From: Chondrilla cf. caribensis
Lineage: Eukaryota; Porifera; Demospongiae; Chondrillida; Chondrillidae
Assembly: GCA_964020155.1 (NCBI GenBank)
Contig: OZ026549.1
Coordinates: 2,718,633 to 2,782,632, forward strand
DNA length: 64,000 nt
Reading direction: 5' to 3'
A program made the translations under genes and the position numbers. Positions 13,012-27,000 of the stretch are shown piece after piece (the first letter of the stretch is position 1; every line of letters begins with the position of its first letter). The notes beneath the pieces are model-generated. The model made no database searches and was not told where the DNA came from. It saw only the letters and a list, made by a program, of their open reading frames with translations.

Positions 13012-16000
13012 ATGGAGAACATTGGAAAAGTCTATTTGATGAGTATTCTACTCTGTGTCATTTCTTCAGCTGCCATTTCAGGTGATTTCAAGTCTCTTGT
13101 CAAAATTAATATCAACACTAACAGTTTGAGGTACTGTTTAGGAAGAACGACGATATATATATAAGCACATGGGACTATTGCTATACTGTTGGCATTATTT
13201 CTTACTATTGTTTAGCAATCATAACCGACTAAGGTTTGAAAACAATGAACCGATTAGCAAACACTATGACTACGTTCCCTGACGTTCTATTGAGTTACAC
13301 AAAAAGCCGGACCAGGTATAAGGTTACTGTATTGTGCGGCAGCGATCTTTTCACAGTTCCTATACAAATGCAGTTTCACGGGGCCGTCGGTAAAATTGAA
13401 TGTAACCAGATTAGTGTGACATTAGTACGTTTGGTGTACAGACGTATCCAAATTAATAAAAGGAGACTTTATTTCCACGATTATTCCGTCATAGCGTCCT
13501 TAGGGTGGACGCGCCTTATTTCGAGCACTGCCTAAATCCCAACAGCTGGTCTCTCACCGTACTATTTTCAAGAAACTATCATTTATAGTTCACATTCTTA
13601 ATCCTTACACACTTTATCATTTATAGTTCATACTTTTACACATCAGGTAAGACACAACATTCTTTGGTCTGCTCGTTATTGACCGGATTAGGTGGGAAAT
13701 CGACGTCACATGTTGGGAATTAACGACTGTTTGAAATTACCATGCCCCGCTTATCCCTTATTTCTTATACTATACGCTTAGGCAAAGACACTCATGTTCC
13801 AATACGAGATAATGCAGTGCACAGGTACAGACAGAGTTCATCTTTACGTATATATGCCGTAAGAGTTGCCCCATTACTCACCTACATAATATACCGTGGC
13901 AGGCTGTACTGGATATAGTGGCCGTCGTCCTATTATCGATTATTACGATGAAATCGAACGGCGAATTCGCACCATCTCGTTTACACCACAGTGGTTTCCT
14001 CTATTTTCACACTTCACACCTTTATCTATGATGACACGTGCTTCACTATAGCCATGTCATGTGCACGTGACGTCCATGACGTTCAAAGTGCAATTGGTAC
14101 TGTACTGTAGGATGTTATTTCACAATCTATAATAGGACGTACGGTCGTTATCAATTACATTGTACAGTCTCAGAGAAGGAAGCAGTAAATTCTGCATGAT
14201 TATACAAAATGATTTGAAAATGTCACAAGAGGTAATTATAACTAGTTACCAACCAGATCTGGTTCTTATGCATAGGAAAGAAGTGCACCTTCTAGCTTGA
14301 ACTCACAGTCTGTGGCAACTCTGAACAGGCCATGGCTGCAGTGCACCAGAGACAATCCACCAAACAAGAATAGATCCATCTCATCTCAGATGCCACCAGA
14401 GCAGGATGGAAAGCTAACTACACCGCATTAGAAATTGGTGTCCTCGGCCACTATCTTCCACCAACACCAACTGAGCTATCAGCAGCCCATCCAAATATCC
14501 ATCATACACACTAGCTCAAAATCCTACAGTCTACAACCAAGATTGCAATCAGTTGCTTGTTTCCCATCTTTTTGGCTCGCAATGAGCTTAAATGGTCACC
14601 CAGACCACTGCTACCATCCTAACCGCATTTGTATTCACAATTATCTTTCTATATATTCTATATTCAAACTCACATTCTTACGTGGTTTAAATACACAAAC
14701 ATTATCTGTTTGTTTTGTTTTTACACCTGTTTTGGAGAATTACATATGTACATGTAATGTTTGAATAATAAAGCATTTCTCCCTCCTCTATGTATCAGGG
14801 AATAGTCTAGTTACAATAGCTAGACCGTCCCTATCAGTTACCTGTGGTGGAGTGGGGAAGGGATGGTCTAGCAAAACAAATGGTTGTTTGCCACCTAATA
14901 ATGGACTTGCCATGTACACTCGGTTGGCAAACAATTGAATCCTTCCCCAAAAATAGGTCCATGATAGCAGAGATCTGATCTACAGAAAACACATAAGGAT
15001 TGAGATGTCTGCACTTGATTTTACATTAGGCATAGGCCAGGCTGCAGCTGCCTATACTTTCATGTGTTTCCGTTCTCTCTTTTGGCAAAATTTTATTCTA
15101 ATGTTAAATTTTGACAAAATCTATAAATCATCATGATAATAGACTGCTCTTGGGTAGTCTGGCGCGCTAGACCTCAACCTCTCATTACCGCGCGTGGGCG
15201 CGGTAGAGCGAGGAAGAGGTCTAGCAACTATTGTCAATTTCACACCTCGGCTCGACCAATGAAATCGCCGGCAACTGAAATGACACCGCCAGTAATTGGC
15301 CCTAGCCGCTTCACGGGCGTTTAAAGAAAAGGCGTGTTGAAGAGTGTGTAGACGACGTCTGGCCTTGGATTTACCTTCTTGCTGGCTGGAGAGATCCCAG
15401 TACCTCTGAAGGTGGGAGACAGTATCCGCTTCCTACGCTGCCAGCGCTGAACCGCTGATCGACGAGCTGTACAATTCTGCTTCTTGTATCAGCCATCTCT
15501 GTCTCCAGCCTCTACACTTTCGCAGCCTTATTACTGCAACGCTCGAAAAAACTATGATTATAGCGTTGCTTGGCGGTTTCAGAGAAATCTGGCTAATTTC
15601 GTTCAGTTTTCGCCCGAGAACGTTGAGTGCGAGCGCCTCAGAGACCTTTCTCCTTGCCTTGCGCGGAACGTCAGCGGCAGCGAAGACACGGCATGTGGTT
15701 TCTAACTAGCCTCTAATCCCTGCGCCATCAGTGTTGTAACCCTTCATCGAAGTCGTTCCAGCGCCCAAAATACAACTCGCACCTTTGTCCGTACGTATGG
15801 TTGCTTATAAACGCCCACGGCGATGATTGCGCAAGGTGTGAAATTGACAATAGTTGCTAGACCCTATTTCTCATTTTCGCCCCCGCGCGATAATGAGAAA
15901 TTGGGTCTAGCGAGCCAGACTAGCTCTTGGGGTAATCTGTAGGGATGACATTGAAAAACAAATAGCAACTTACTAAATGGTATTACAGTATAGCAATGAT

Positions 16001-18684
16001 TAACAGTGGGTATTGCATTCTGAATGTTTGCAGTGGTCCCATGTATGGTACATAACACAAGATGTGGGGTCATCAAGTATTAGTGCTATACATGACACAA
16101 CCAAGTACATAGATGCCAATAAATCCTTACTGCAATTAGATATACAGTCACTTTACAGGCAGGAAGATGCATGTGTAATATTAATTAGGCAGGAATTTGG
16201 GTATGAACTAATAATATTGATATTGATGCATAACACGGTATGGTATGGAATGTGACAATTTTAATACTAAGTCAAAATTAATAAGAAGTGGTAAGTGTAA
16301 CAAACTGCATCTACCAAAGTCAAATCCAATGAAAATATAATGAACATGCTGTAAGCAAACAATTAATGCTTTATTCACTGCTGGTAATGTACACTTTCCT
16401 CCTAGGCTCCCCTGAGGTTACTGTGGTGGTTGATGGCTACACAGTTAACTCAACTGAGTCCTCACCAGCTTCACTTCCACTAGGAACAGCTCTTGTGTTG
16501 GTGTGTAGAGTCAGTGGAATACCACAGAGACAGATCAAATATAACTGGACATGTCCAGATGGTCCATGCATGTGAACGTCCAGGATATGTGGGGAGAAAG
16601 GTTGTTAACGGCAGTATGCTAGCAGTCAATATAACCTCTCAGGGTGATGGAGGAACATATACTTGTGATGTATTAAGAGATGAGGCAGATGGGGAATACA
16701 GCCAAAATTATACCTTCAATGTTTCAGGTCAATACACACAACAGACATGCGTCAAAAATAAATGGTACAAGTCTGTTTTCACAGTCCTCAGGTATTGACA
16801 GTTTCACTATGTGAACTGTTTTGGAAATTAACAGGAAACACACAATTCTTGGTATGCCAACAACCCAAATTTGGAGAGTTGGTCATCTCCCTATAAATTT
16901 GGACATACACAAAACAAGCAACATTCATGTAAGATCAGAAGATTCTCTGGGAATACACATGTTACATACTCAAGCCAACTTTGATCATAAGTAGGTTGTT
17001 CTTCAGATGCTTAGCAACTGGAATTTCTTCAAATTAAACATGTCTCAACATGATTATCATCTCCCTACATTTTCGCTGTTTCAAGGGAGAATAGGCATAA
17101 ACATGTATGTTTCCTGTTCAAACCTAATAACTCAACTAACCCAACTGAATATGAAGGTTGGGGGTTAATCAGAATTTAATCATCTAATTCATAACATGTT
17201 AACAATGCAGTCATGCACTAAGATATTACATGCACATTTCAGAAACCTTTTTATACTTATATACAAGTGTATGAAAAGAAAAATCTTATTATCGTTATAG
17301 GAGGACATGTTATCCACAGTTATGGGAGGCTGGTCCACTATCTTCATGTAATCACTAGAGGAGATCAGCTTCTAGCACCTGGTAATGAAACAGCCCCTGG
17401 AAGAATGGACTGCATAAGAACTGCACCAGAAACTGCTCATTTTCAATTTTTCGGTGAAAAACCACCCAACATTTTAGTAAATCAAAGTGATGATGATGGT
17501 GATCAAATGGATACTTTATTCTTCAACCGAGCTTACTTGTCAATGAACACTTTCCCTGCAGAGTATTCCTGTCAGGATGATACATACATTCTTTTCTATA
17601 CATTACCAGGTAATACCTACTACTAATACTAGGTATTACAATATGAAAGCATTCAACAATTGCAATTGCAACAGCATAAAGTGATATTCTAATACTTTAC
17701 AATTGTTTTATCACTCGCTGACAGGTACATTACCCAATGTCGATATCATGAGGGCTGTGACAAACACCACTGACGCAAGAATAGTCCTTAATGATATTCC
17801 CTCAGATATTTATAGAACCATTGTAGGATATGAACGTCATGACCTTGGAGTGACACTGCAGGGAGAATATGCAAATATTTTCAGACGTACAGAGCATACA
17901 TTCTCATCACTAGTCCCAGGAGCTAGGTACACAGTAGTAGTGCAGGGACTGACTGGAGGTGTGCGTGGAGGTCAAAGAAGTCAGCATGTAACAAGAAGAG
18001 ATGTCCAAACTGAACAGAAAGGTCAGGGTAATATCACATTTTACTTGAGCATATTTTATTTCATACTAGGTGGTGCATAAAGTCTAATTTGGACTGATAC
18101 TTTCCAATATCAATTTATTGAGTATTTGTGCTGGACTTCTCTTCGCATGCCCCTTTAGCCCCCACACACCACAACAAAGTATAACTGAAATATAGAACAA
18201 AACAAGTAATTCGAGTTCGCCGCCCCCCGCACTCGAATTACTTGCAGGCCCGAGCAAGCAGTTTCTGGGTGGTCTGGCAAATATGCTAATAAAATAACTA
18301 CATATTGAATGTTTAACTTATAGATTCTGTTTGGCTAGGACATATGATGATTGAGTTGAGGGTGGAAAAACTATGGTTTGTTTCTAGAATTTTCCATTGA
18401 ACTTTATCCATAAAATCCAATAAGTGTTTTGTTTGGCGAGAAAAAAAGTAAAACTGCCTGGAGAACAGACCGAATTAACCGAAAAACGTGCGCCGGCCTG
18501 GACTTAGGCGTCTTCTTAGGTTCAGAAGAACCTTCGCTGAAGTTATTACGTTCGGCTGAGCTTCAGCGCACGAATTGTAGCCCAATTTCAAATTGTGGGC
18601 ATTCGAAATCGGCCATTTTTTTATTCGCAAAATAAAAATTATAAAATAAATTCATTGTTGCGGCTACGCCTAGGATTTTATATA

Positions 18685-18735
<51 letters not shown>

Positions 18736-21090
18736 CATTATTATTATAAATATATACATAACATACAATAATAATAAAATGTGAAATCAAACACTACAGC
18801 ACCCTAGGACAGATACAGCATTAAAATTTTGGATGCACACACTGATTTGTTGACATAACTTTAAATATATATAATATATATATATATAGTGTATACTAGC
18901 GTTACATACCGGAAATCGAAATGAAAACAATAATATAGGGGCTGCCTGCGGTAGCCCCTAATAACTTACATGTTTAAACATCCAATTATACTTACACATT
19001 AATTATGCATACATATCTATGGATGTATTATATTACATTTTACATATGACATAGCACAACATTCACCCAACCATCTGTATTATGTACACAAAAATCTTTT
19101 CGGGTGGAGGTAAGGCCACATTTGCATTCCGTTCAGAGAAATTCCCCTTCCCTTTTTAGGAGATTCTATATTTATCTCCCTTGAGATACCTCATGCAATT
19201 ATTTAGATATCTGTAGGTTTTAGGAAACAGACTTTCTGGGATGAATATATCCCACAATACACTCATACTACAAATGTGTGCACAAATACAAATACTCACA
19301 CACCATCACAATATATATAGCACAAATATTATTGGAGTGATTACTTGATAAGAAAAAAATCCTAATTCTATATAATATATTTTTGTGAATCTGTAATGTA
19401 TGCATGGTATAGGGCCGCCATGTTTTTTTCGTGTCATCTCTACATTATATAATAATAATGAAGGGATGACGCCTATGATACATAATGTTTGTACAGATAC
19501 ATGTATTTATTGCTTTCTATGAATTCAGAACCTTCAGCTCCAAGGTATCCCAGTATAATTGGAGAGGATACAGATGGAATTGAACTCAACTGGATACCTC
19601 CACTAGAACCCAATGGAGATGTCTACTATCTCATTGAATATAATGATGGAATTAATAATGTTTCAGTAAATACCTCGAGTGAGTCTACTTACTTGAATTT
19701 AACAGGACAACAGAGAGGAGTGTTCTACAACATCACAGTGATGGCAGTGAACTCAGCAGGAAGGAGTGATACTGGACCAGTTCTACAGAGTAAGTATCTG
19801 TCAATATGTGATAAAGTTACCCAATAGCATAATATATTATAGATCATTATTAAACAACAACTCGTGCACAGTATATAGCAGTACTTACATAATTGATGGC
19901 AAAAGTGAATAGTCTTTAATTGAATTAGCAATCGATACGTTGCAATGTACAGACATAGCTTACTACACAGTCCAAATTGGTGTGATGTCATTTACATATT
20001 AATTTTATGTGTGCATATATGTGCATATATTATGTGTACATGTATTCATGTGAGTGCAATAGGTCTTCATTGACATTAGTTTTTATTTTGTTTATATAAT
20101 ATATTCACACAGTATCCACTCCTCCAACTACTCAGAATAACCCTTCTGGTGAGTCTTTCAGATCTTTTACTTGTCCTATGTATGCATATCCTCAATATAT
20201 ATCATTCTATTGTATATTACATTATATATAATATAAAAACCCTCATGATAATACATTTACCGCTATCTTCCTTGAATTTAGCAAATGTAACAGCTGGTGT
20301 CATTGGAGCCATTGCAGTCCTACTGATAGTAGTGTCTGCCATAGCGATTATAATAGTGATAGTGATCCTCTGCATAATCAAGTGCAACAGAAGAAAAGGA
20401 GGACCAAAAGGCAATGGGAAGATCGACAAAACAGAACATTACTACAGTTTAGCCACTGAAAATACACATTGTCAACCTCCTAGAATCCAAGGAGGTTACA
20501 AGAATGACATGATTGTGTATGAACAAGTTGAGGGAGGGGGCCTGAATGGTACTGACACTTATGAAGATCCTGATGCTGGGGTCAAAGTTACAAATGCCAA
20601 GACGTCTGGAAATGGTAAAAAAAATACAAATATCCCAGGAAAATATTCTAATCTTCAGCAAAACATACCCCAAGAACCACCTCAGCAGGAGAGTATCCCA
20701 TCTGATGGTCATTATGATGTAGTCGATAGCAGACCATACCAAGACAACTATGACATGATCGGCTCAGGAATGTACGTCAATTCAGCTACAGCTAAAAAAG
20801 AAAGTGAAGATGTACCCATAACACAACCTAACACTAAACCATCAAAAAGCATGCATCCCGATGAAAATAATGATGAAATGTCCAAGAATGGGAACGATCC
20901 TTCTGAGCTTCACACTCAGCCAGATAAAGTGAGGAAACATAATGAAGAATTGTACGCTAATCATGATCAAGTTGATCCAGAGGAATTGGACACACAACCT
21001 GCCAAGAAAAAGAAGATAAGAAAACCACCACCATATGCATCTAGACACAAAAGTGATGATCCAGAGGTACTCTATATATACTGCAGTTGA
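13012..21090 (+). CDS. Receptor unit 2: Ig1-Ig2-FN3-FN3-TM with long tyrosine tail (class B, frameshifted)
   Basis: Inferred cell-surface receptor. Exons: 13012-13081 (signal peptide, MENIGK start), 16406-16727 (Ig1), 17301-17609 (Ig2), 17725-18021 (FN3-1), 19529-19789 (FN3-2), 20113-20148 (stalk), 20282-21090 (helix and tail). All junctions are phase 1. The Ig1 exon is 322 bp instead of 318 because CATG is doubled at 16565-16572; the shifted frame stops at codon 80. A second 4-bp duplication (TATA, about 21074-21080) changes the C-terminus to LYIYCS and removes the final LYTAV motif of units 3 and 5. The tail otherwise keeps HYYSL, IVYEQV, TYEDP, KYSNL, HYDVV, NYDMI, MYVNS, LYANH and PPPY. 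A recently damaged gene, a null allele, or sequence error at the first site are the alternatives. AATAAA at 21183-21188 is a candidate poly(A) signal. Confidence 0.82.
13876..14075 (-). promoter_or_regulatory. Conserved intronic block: CRE-like site and minus-strand donor-like site (unit 2)
   Basis: TGACGTC at 14068-14074 overlaps an E-box CACGTG at 14064-14069. On the minus strand, about 190 bp away, ACATAGTAG-like context is followed by a consensus donor GTAG/GTGAGT (plus 13876-13885). The same order is kept in unit 3 (28534-28540 and 28356-28365) and unit 5 (51322-51328 and 51147-51156). An antisense promoter and first exon is one possible reading. Confidence 0.3.
14890..15020 (-). pseudogene. 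Helicase-like relic (unit 2 copy)
   Basis: On the minus strand the translated fragment contains KDSIVCQP followed by VHGKSII, matching the better-kept copies in units 3 and 5 (QPNGHGKSII and QPTGHGKSII). The Walker A glycine is lost here. Too short and broken to be a gene. Confidence 0.4.
15155..15922. mobile_element. 768-bp long-inverted-repeat transposon in intron 1 of unit 2
   Basis: Ends start TAGTCTGG and pair imperfectly over about 95 bp; the best-kept pairing includes CTAGCAACTATTGTCAATTT near the inner edge. The 9-bp sequence GCTCTTGGG flanks both sides (15146-15154 and 15923-15931). Unit 3 has a single matching site without the insert at about 29664. The element is clearly more GC- and CpG-rich than its surroundings. 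A 9-bp duplication with long inverted repeats is Mutator-like, but no transposase frame was recognised. Confidence 0.85.
16565..16572 (+). other. 4-bp tandem duplication (CATG) causing a frameshift in Ig1 of unit 2
   Basis: All five other units read GGTCCATGTGAACG at this place; unit 2 reads GGTCCATGCATGTGAACG. The new frame stops at 16573-16575. Confidence 0.9.
18203..18961. mobile_element. ~759-bp interspersed element in the FN3-FN3 intron of unit 2
   Basis: Units 3 and 1 read straight from GAACAAAA to the sequence that resumes at 18962, so this is an insertion. It starts with an inverted pair (18203-18216 and 18231-18244, 14 bp, perfect), contains an (ATT)n tract at about 18686-18746, and ends in a stem-loop (18936-18960, GGGGCTGCC arm with one mismatch). 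A shorter relative with the same start and terminal hairpin lies at 59055-59324. Class not determined. Confidence 0.75.
18686..18746. repeat. (ATT)n microsatellite
   Basis: Trinucleotide run with one interruption, inside the inserted element of unit 2. The poly-Asn minus-strand frame across it is an artefact. Confidence 0.9.
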
Positions 21091-21441
21091 TAAAGTTGAG
21101 AGAAGGAAAAAAAAAACATATGTTCAAATGTACATGTGTCCCATGCAATTACTTCATCCAGGTATGTAATCCTATTATATGTAATAAATGTCAGTTGCTA
21201 TTATTCAATTATTCTTTACATTAACAGTTCAGCTGTATTATCCACCATTAATTATACATGTGCATTAATTACATTTACTATTAATAGTATTTTTCTAAAA
21301 ATGTGTGTCTAATATTTCAATCCATAACACAAAATCACTCCTAATTGCAGCCAAATTTAGTGATAATAATTTACATATTTTGAATTCAATTACATATTAT
21401 GTTTGCTATAAAAACAAATTCTACTTTATTCAAATAGGATT

Positions 21442-21473
<32 letters not shown>

Positions 21474-21748
21474 CACTAGAAAGTTTAATATACACTGATG
21501 TATGCAATATCTATTGTAGACCAAACATCAATTACTAGTGTTAGAACATCATATTATCGGAAACGTCTAACTTGGTTACCTTTGGTGGAAATAACATCAG
21601 ATTTGGTGTAATATCACGATCAAGCTCCACCACCGCAGATATAGTGTTCACTTGAACAGCTAGTATTCTGAATGTTTAAGGATTGTACAGTCTTGATGTC
21701 TAGATTTGATGCAACTCTTCAGTTGCAATACAAGGCCTCTCAGATGCA

Positions 21749-21988
21749 GTGTCGGTCAATTTGGAGACTCTGAATCTTTCATGCACTGGATCTGCACTGG
21801 AGTGCAATCCAAATGTCATATATGCCATAATAGCACCTTTGGCTGCAGTCACTACTTTAGCTATTGTTGGAGCTCTCATCTTTGTCTCGGTGGAGGATAA
21901 GCTGAAACTAAGACGAAAACTCTTTGAGCTGTTACATACAGTACAACCAGCAAATGTAGCTGTGATATCTTCGATGTATTCCCAATAA
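21749..21988 (+). pseudogene. Fragment encoding a membrane helix (unknown gene relic)
   Basis: A 79-codon frame with SCTGSALEC, then a hydrophobic segment (about VIYAIIAPLAAV to GALIFVSV) and a short basic tail with KLKLRRKLF, ending SMYSQ. Not a close match to the receptor helices in this window. A second copy at about 34550-34745 keeps the end (VEDKLKL, TVQPANV) but has 2- and 4-bp length changes, so it is broken. Probably the last exon of a lost membrane protein. I do not recognise the family. Confidence 0.4.
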
Positions 21989-23229
21989 AGGCTAACAATT
22001 TACATCACTAATGCATTTTTGAGGAAACTTCAGGTGTTGATAGCTCCACCAAAGAGTCTACAAGCAGGTGGACCATGTACCACCTTGTAAGTTACTCCAA
22101 ACATAACACATTCTACATAGTACATCTATGTTATCACTTTAATCATTACAAAATGAAACAATTTTGTATACCTATAGTTCATAGCAATGACATATGTGTT
22201 ATGTATTGATATTGTTGTAATTGGATAAAATGATAAATCAATAGTAACAGATAATCCATGCATATACCCCTAGTTGTATACGTAGCGTTATTATTTTTAT
22301 CACATGACATTTTATGCAAAGTGTATTATGCTTATAAAATTATAGTTATAGGAATATTTCATGCACAGTAATAAGTATACAGCATTAATGTCATAATATC
22401 ATTCATGGCTTTAAGTCTTAGAACTGTCTTTATACAATGTGACATCTTCTATTGTAGTATTGCTATTGTATTGTGTCAATAATTATGGCTATGTAATTCA
22501 ACACAGGAAACAGCATTGCTAGGTTTATGCCTGCTTGATAAGTATGGGTACTAATCACAACCTGGGCAACATCAAAGAAGACGGACTTACATATTGTACA
22601 GATTATAGCCCAATATTTCACTTTAATGCACCAAATTGTCCCAGCCACATACCATGGCATATGAATAGTTATTATGTATGATTATTTTGTACGTTAATTA
22701 GTGAATAATTATATATATATAGCATTCCAGGGCCAGTCCTTGCGGAAAGTATGGTATTCAACTTGATGAAACATGACTGTAATTTGTGCTTTGCAAATCT
22801 CTGAAACTGACTTGCATAAAATGAATATAAGAGGAAGCATTCTGAATCATTGAATAAACATTTGAAAAAAATATCATGTGCAAAATCCACAAACCATAAA
22901 CTCCAGCTAACATTTTGTTACTGGAGCACCAATGTACGAAATTTGTAACAGGTACCATACTAGTTCATGCTCATCCCTATTATATTCTCCCTCTGCATAT
23001 ATACCATGTGACAATCATATGGGATATTGAGTGTAAACTCCAATGTGTAACTTGTGGTCCGAGAATGTCCATAGGTTATCATGGATTATAGAGTATGCAT
23101 GCAAACATCATTCAGATGATACTGGCCAGTGATTTAATTGAACAGTATAAAAAATAATGCAGGCTAAATTTATGTTCAGTATTATCATATGCAAATATTG
23201 TGCCTAGGCCTAAGTTTGAGCTTGACTCA

Positions 23230-24012
23230 CAAAGTTCAACACTGCCAGGCAATCAGTGGCAAAACTCTCCAAATTCACCAAAGCAACCTCTGCCATTTAC
23301 AGACTTCGCTAGAGGAGAACTTGACCACAATTTATGTTAATGACTGTTCAAAATAAGCTGAAATGCATAATTGAAATGGAGAAACAGGGATAGCTGTGGA
23401 ATAGAATCCAATACAGCCTCCCCTCAGGGCAACTATCCTTCCTTCTAGGAGCAGGCTGTGACTGCCTGCTGTCTGCGATGAATATAATAAGATCAACAGT
23501 CATGCAATGTGTGCAATGTAACTGATTCCACTGCCAACCACTTATTGACTGGCTGTCTGGTATCTTTGCAGCAAGGTAGGTATAACTGGATGCATGACTC
23601 TGCCGGCGCCCTTCTCTCCATCTGTCTGGGCCTCAAACAAGCAACACGAGATGCCTTCTTCACTATCTATACTGACCTACCAGATTGGTAAGCCTCTTCC
23701 AATCCACCAATAACCATTCCTCTGCGGCTCACATCCACCTCCTCCAGACCTGATATAGTGACTACCTCAGATCACTCAGTCATCATTCTTGAGCAAACCA
23801 TTCCACAAAACACTCCGGTCAGACTAATGAATGCCAAACAGGGGAAGTCTCACAAGTATGATGAAGTTATATAAATGACATCCTGGGTAATCACCAGAAC
23901 CTCACAGTATCTTATCATAATATACCCACGATATTGGTACCCAAGGTCACTATCTAAAGTCAATGTTGTCGCCATCCCTATAGAGTCCAAATCTTCCCAA
24001 TTGTATAATATT
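23230..24012 (+). pseudogene. Degenerate 3' end of a non-LTR retrotransposon ORF2
   Basis: The translation at 23509-23691 has a CNVTDS...HLLTGC stretch, then LQQGRYNWMHDSA and TDLPDW. That order (Cys/His knuckle, then GRYxWxHDS) is typical of the region after reverse transcriptase in LINE ORF2 proteins. Further on, SRPDIVT, SVIILEQTIP and KSHKYDEVI match the usual C-terminal block. Frames are interrupted. Related copies: 57990-58820 and 34796-35012. Confidence 0.6.
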
Positions 24013-27000
24013 GGATAATTGTGTGATTGAGTAATATCATGTAAGACATGTTGTCATGAGAGCCACTACTCACATTACTGACATTATACACAGCAAAAAT
24101 AGTAGCATGTATATTATACACATATAACGAATGAAATATAGGTTAACATCCAAGTACAAGAGCAACGGATGTTCAATCTGCTGAGTGCAATGTACTTCCT
24201 GGCCATGGATCGATGATTACAACAGGACCTGAATGGAGATTAATGAAATTTGTAATATCATTAGGATTCAAACGTGATTACAAATCACATAAACAGATAG
24301 CTACAGAATGAAAATGATTATAATATTATCACTGCCAATAAGGGCTAATATATTATAATTTTGCATGAATCCATATGATTGTTACAGCACTTTGCAATAG
24401 CTGAGTCCCACGATTAGGAATTATGGGATATACACAGGTCAAGGGTGTGTATAATTGATGATCAACATGTGTTGCAATTAATTGAAAAGCTGGCTTGTAC
24501 CACGATGAACAGTGGTGATTAAATACCATTCTTACCAGAGCATGTCAATATTTTAGAGTTGTACTTGATTTTTAATCTATAAAATAATAATAGGATTATT
24601 TTGAAACTGAATAGTTTTCAACATGTAACAACCAAGGAAAACATAGTAAGGACATAGTGGTTAGCTATACCACTCAAAATGGAGAGGAGTTCCTCAGGGG
24701 ATACCTTCATCTGGATTGGGTTGGGTTTGGTATCACAAGAGAGGAATGTACATGTCTACCTTTGTCTACTGATTAGTCAGATGACCATAAGCCTAGCAAA
24801 TTGGTGATTTACTTTGCAATCGTACGTAATGTACATAGATACACGTACTAGTGGAAATAATCCACTATTATGTTACCATTATCGGTGGATGTCGTCTTGT
24901 AAGCAAATGCCACCAGAATAAAATATTTGTGGATCAAGTAGGACCACAAATTCAATGGACCATTGTCAAGTACAAGCATATACTCTTAACATGTACTATG
25001 CGTATGCATGCTGTACGCATACGCATCTATTATAATTGACACAATGAATGAAGTTTTGAATATGAACTCCATGCACAGTGTGTAACTAGGACTGTAGAAT
25101 TTGAGAATCCACAGAAATTCTTTGAGTTGGTAAACATGTTTGTTCAAGCTTAAATACCCTCAGAAGAACTTCATCTACAATAATATAATTACTCTTCATT
25201 TCAGGTGATTCAGGTGAGGCTCACTGATAAGGTTGCCGTGGTGTTATCAAATTACTTTTAATGAAGTTATGTATTACATGTTCATTTGTGGAAGGAATAA
25301 AGAATACAGTCACTATAGTACAAATGGTGGGATTGTTGAGTTGGGTTCAATTAACTAATAATTCTTGCCAGTAATTGCACACCACACATGCAATTCATCA
25401 CATGCACCAATAATGGTGGAATACTTCCACCAGTGTCTTTAAAAGTATAGAAAATATGAGAAGCCATATACCAACCTTGACTGATGGTGACTGCAAAACA
25501 GGAATCCTTATCAGGGGAAGCCCATGAACTGGGACACACTGATAATTACCACATGTACATAAACATGTTTGGAGGTCACTTGTGCTACTGTACTGACCTT
25601 TTCCGATACCCATGCAGAGAAGATGTTGACATTCACCTATCCCTGATTCAGTCACTTGTGTGATATAGATATACTAAATAAACAATAAAATATATACATG
25701 CAGTCTATGGACAGAAACAAACAATACTTATCGTCATATGAAGCTATAAGTTCTAAGGGTACAGTAAATTTTTTACTGTAGTGTACACTGACCTTAAAAT
25801 ATGTAAATAAATTTGAATGAGTAAATCTGCAGCTGAAACATATTTGCTGTGAATAATTGTGGCTGTTCCTTCAAATCATTATCATATAGTGGACATTAAA
25901 CTAACTACACTAACAGAAGTACCTTGGTTTCTATAACAAGCACTGTTCCTGTTCATACAAACTTGTATAGATGATGTTAGTGGACATTTAGCAACACAAT
26001 AGCAACAAAGGGTGATTGGGAAAGAAAACAAACTCTTTTTGTATTTAATACTTCAAACTACTGTAGATAACCGCTAGTCTTCAATAATAACCCAGTTACT
26101 ATATGGCTTCTATTATGTACAAAATATTATTGTGCTGGGGGGGGGGGCAGTGGGGGTTGTGTGTGTGTGTGTGAAGCAACTGAGGGGCAAGTACCTGGTG
26201 ACAACTAAGTAAATATGGAAACTGATACACATACAACAGTATATTAAACTGAAAATATTATAGTTTACATGAAACAAAGTGTTGGTAACCTGATTATGCA
26301 AATAAGGCAATAAAGGTACATTACATTATCAAAACACATAATACAGGAATCTGGGTGTGTTCGTTGTTTCAGGAAATTTCAAGTTAGCCAGTCCAAAGTC
26401 CATAGTTCATATACATTATAATAATATATAGTCTGCAGTGTGTGGATTCACCATATTATGCTAAAATAATACTATCATTGTACTGTGCACTATACATTCA
26501 TGCAATTCTTTACACGATTGATGAGAACTACAAAGTGGCACTCTGTACATCCATACTTAGAAACTGTAGCATAGTACGGTGATATCACGAGTATTGAACA
26601 GTTAGTATGAATCAGTGATGTATGTACAGTAGCTGCACATACTTGCATACATAGGGTTCAGTATTAGTACGTTTATTGACAACTGTACTTAACACCACAT
26701 TGGGTGAGGTGTGACATAAGACACAGGGACTACACATCTGTCTATAGACTTCAAACACAAGGACTGCCCCTACCACAGTCCATTACAAATACAGACATCT
26801 ACTGGAGGGAGTAGGAGACAAGATAAGCAAACAAACAAACTAACACAGACTAGATCATGTTGTCATGGAGTTGCTCACTTTAGCAGCATCGTCACACATA
26901 TAATTGCGTATGTTTGTTTATACAGAATCAATTATATTCAAAATTCCAGCAAAGTCATTAATATAAAGTGTAAGATCAAATTAATTCATAGCACAAACAT

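Larger units (their letters stand above)
13082..16405 (+). other. Intron 1 of unit 2
   Basis: A 3.3-kb phase 1 intron. From 13200 to 15100 it is largely collinear with intron 1 of unit 3; parts match unit 5. It contains a CpG-richer conserved block (13700-14130), a helicase-like relic on the minus strand (14890-15020), a transposon (15155-15922), and a tail at 15940-16400 shared with unit 3. No + strand exon recognised. Confidence 0.6.

Noticed and set aside
16366..16575. Two separate short Ig genes in unit 2 (16366-16575 and 16493-16798)
   Set aside because: They are one Ig1 exon split by a 4-bp duplication, as shown by comparison with the five other units.
18203..18961. Calling the insert a Helitron
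   Set aside because: The 3' hairpin and A/T insertion are suggestive, but the 5' TC and the usual hairpin-to-CTRR spacing are not present.
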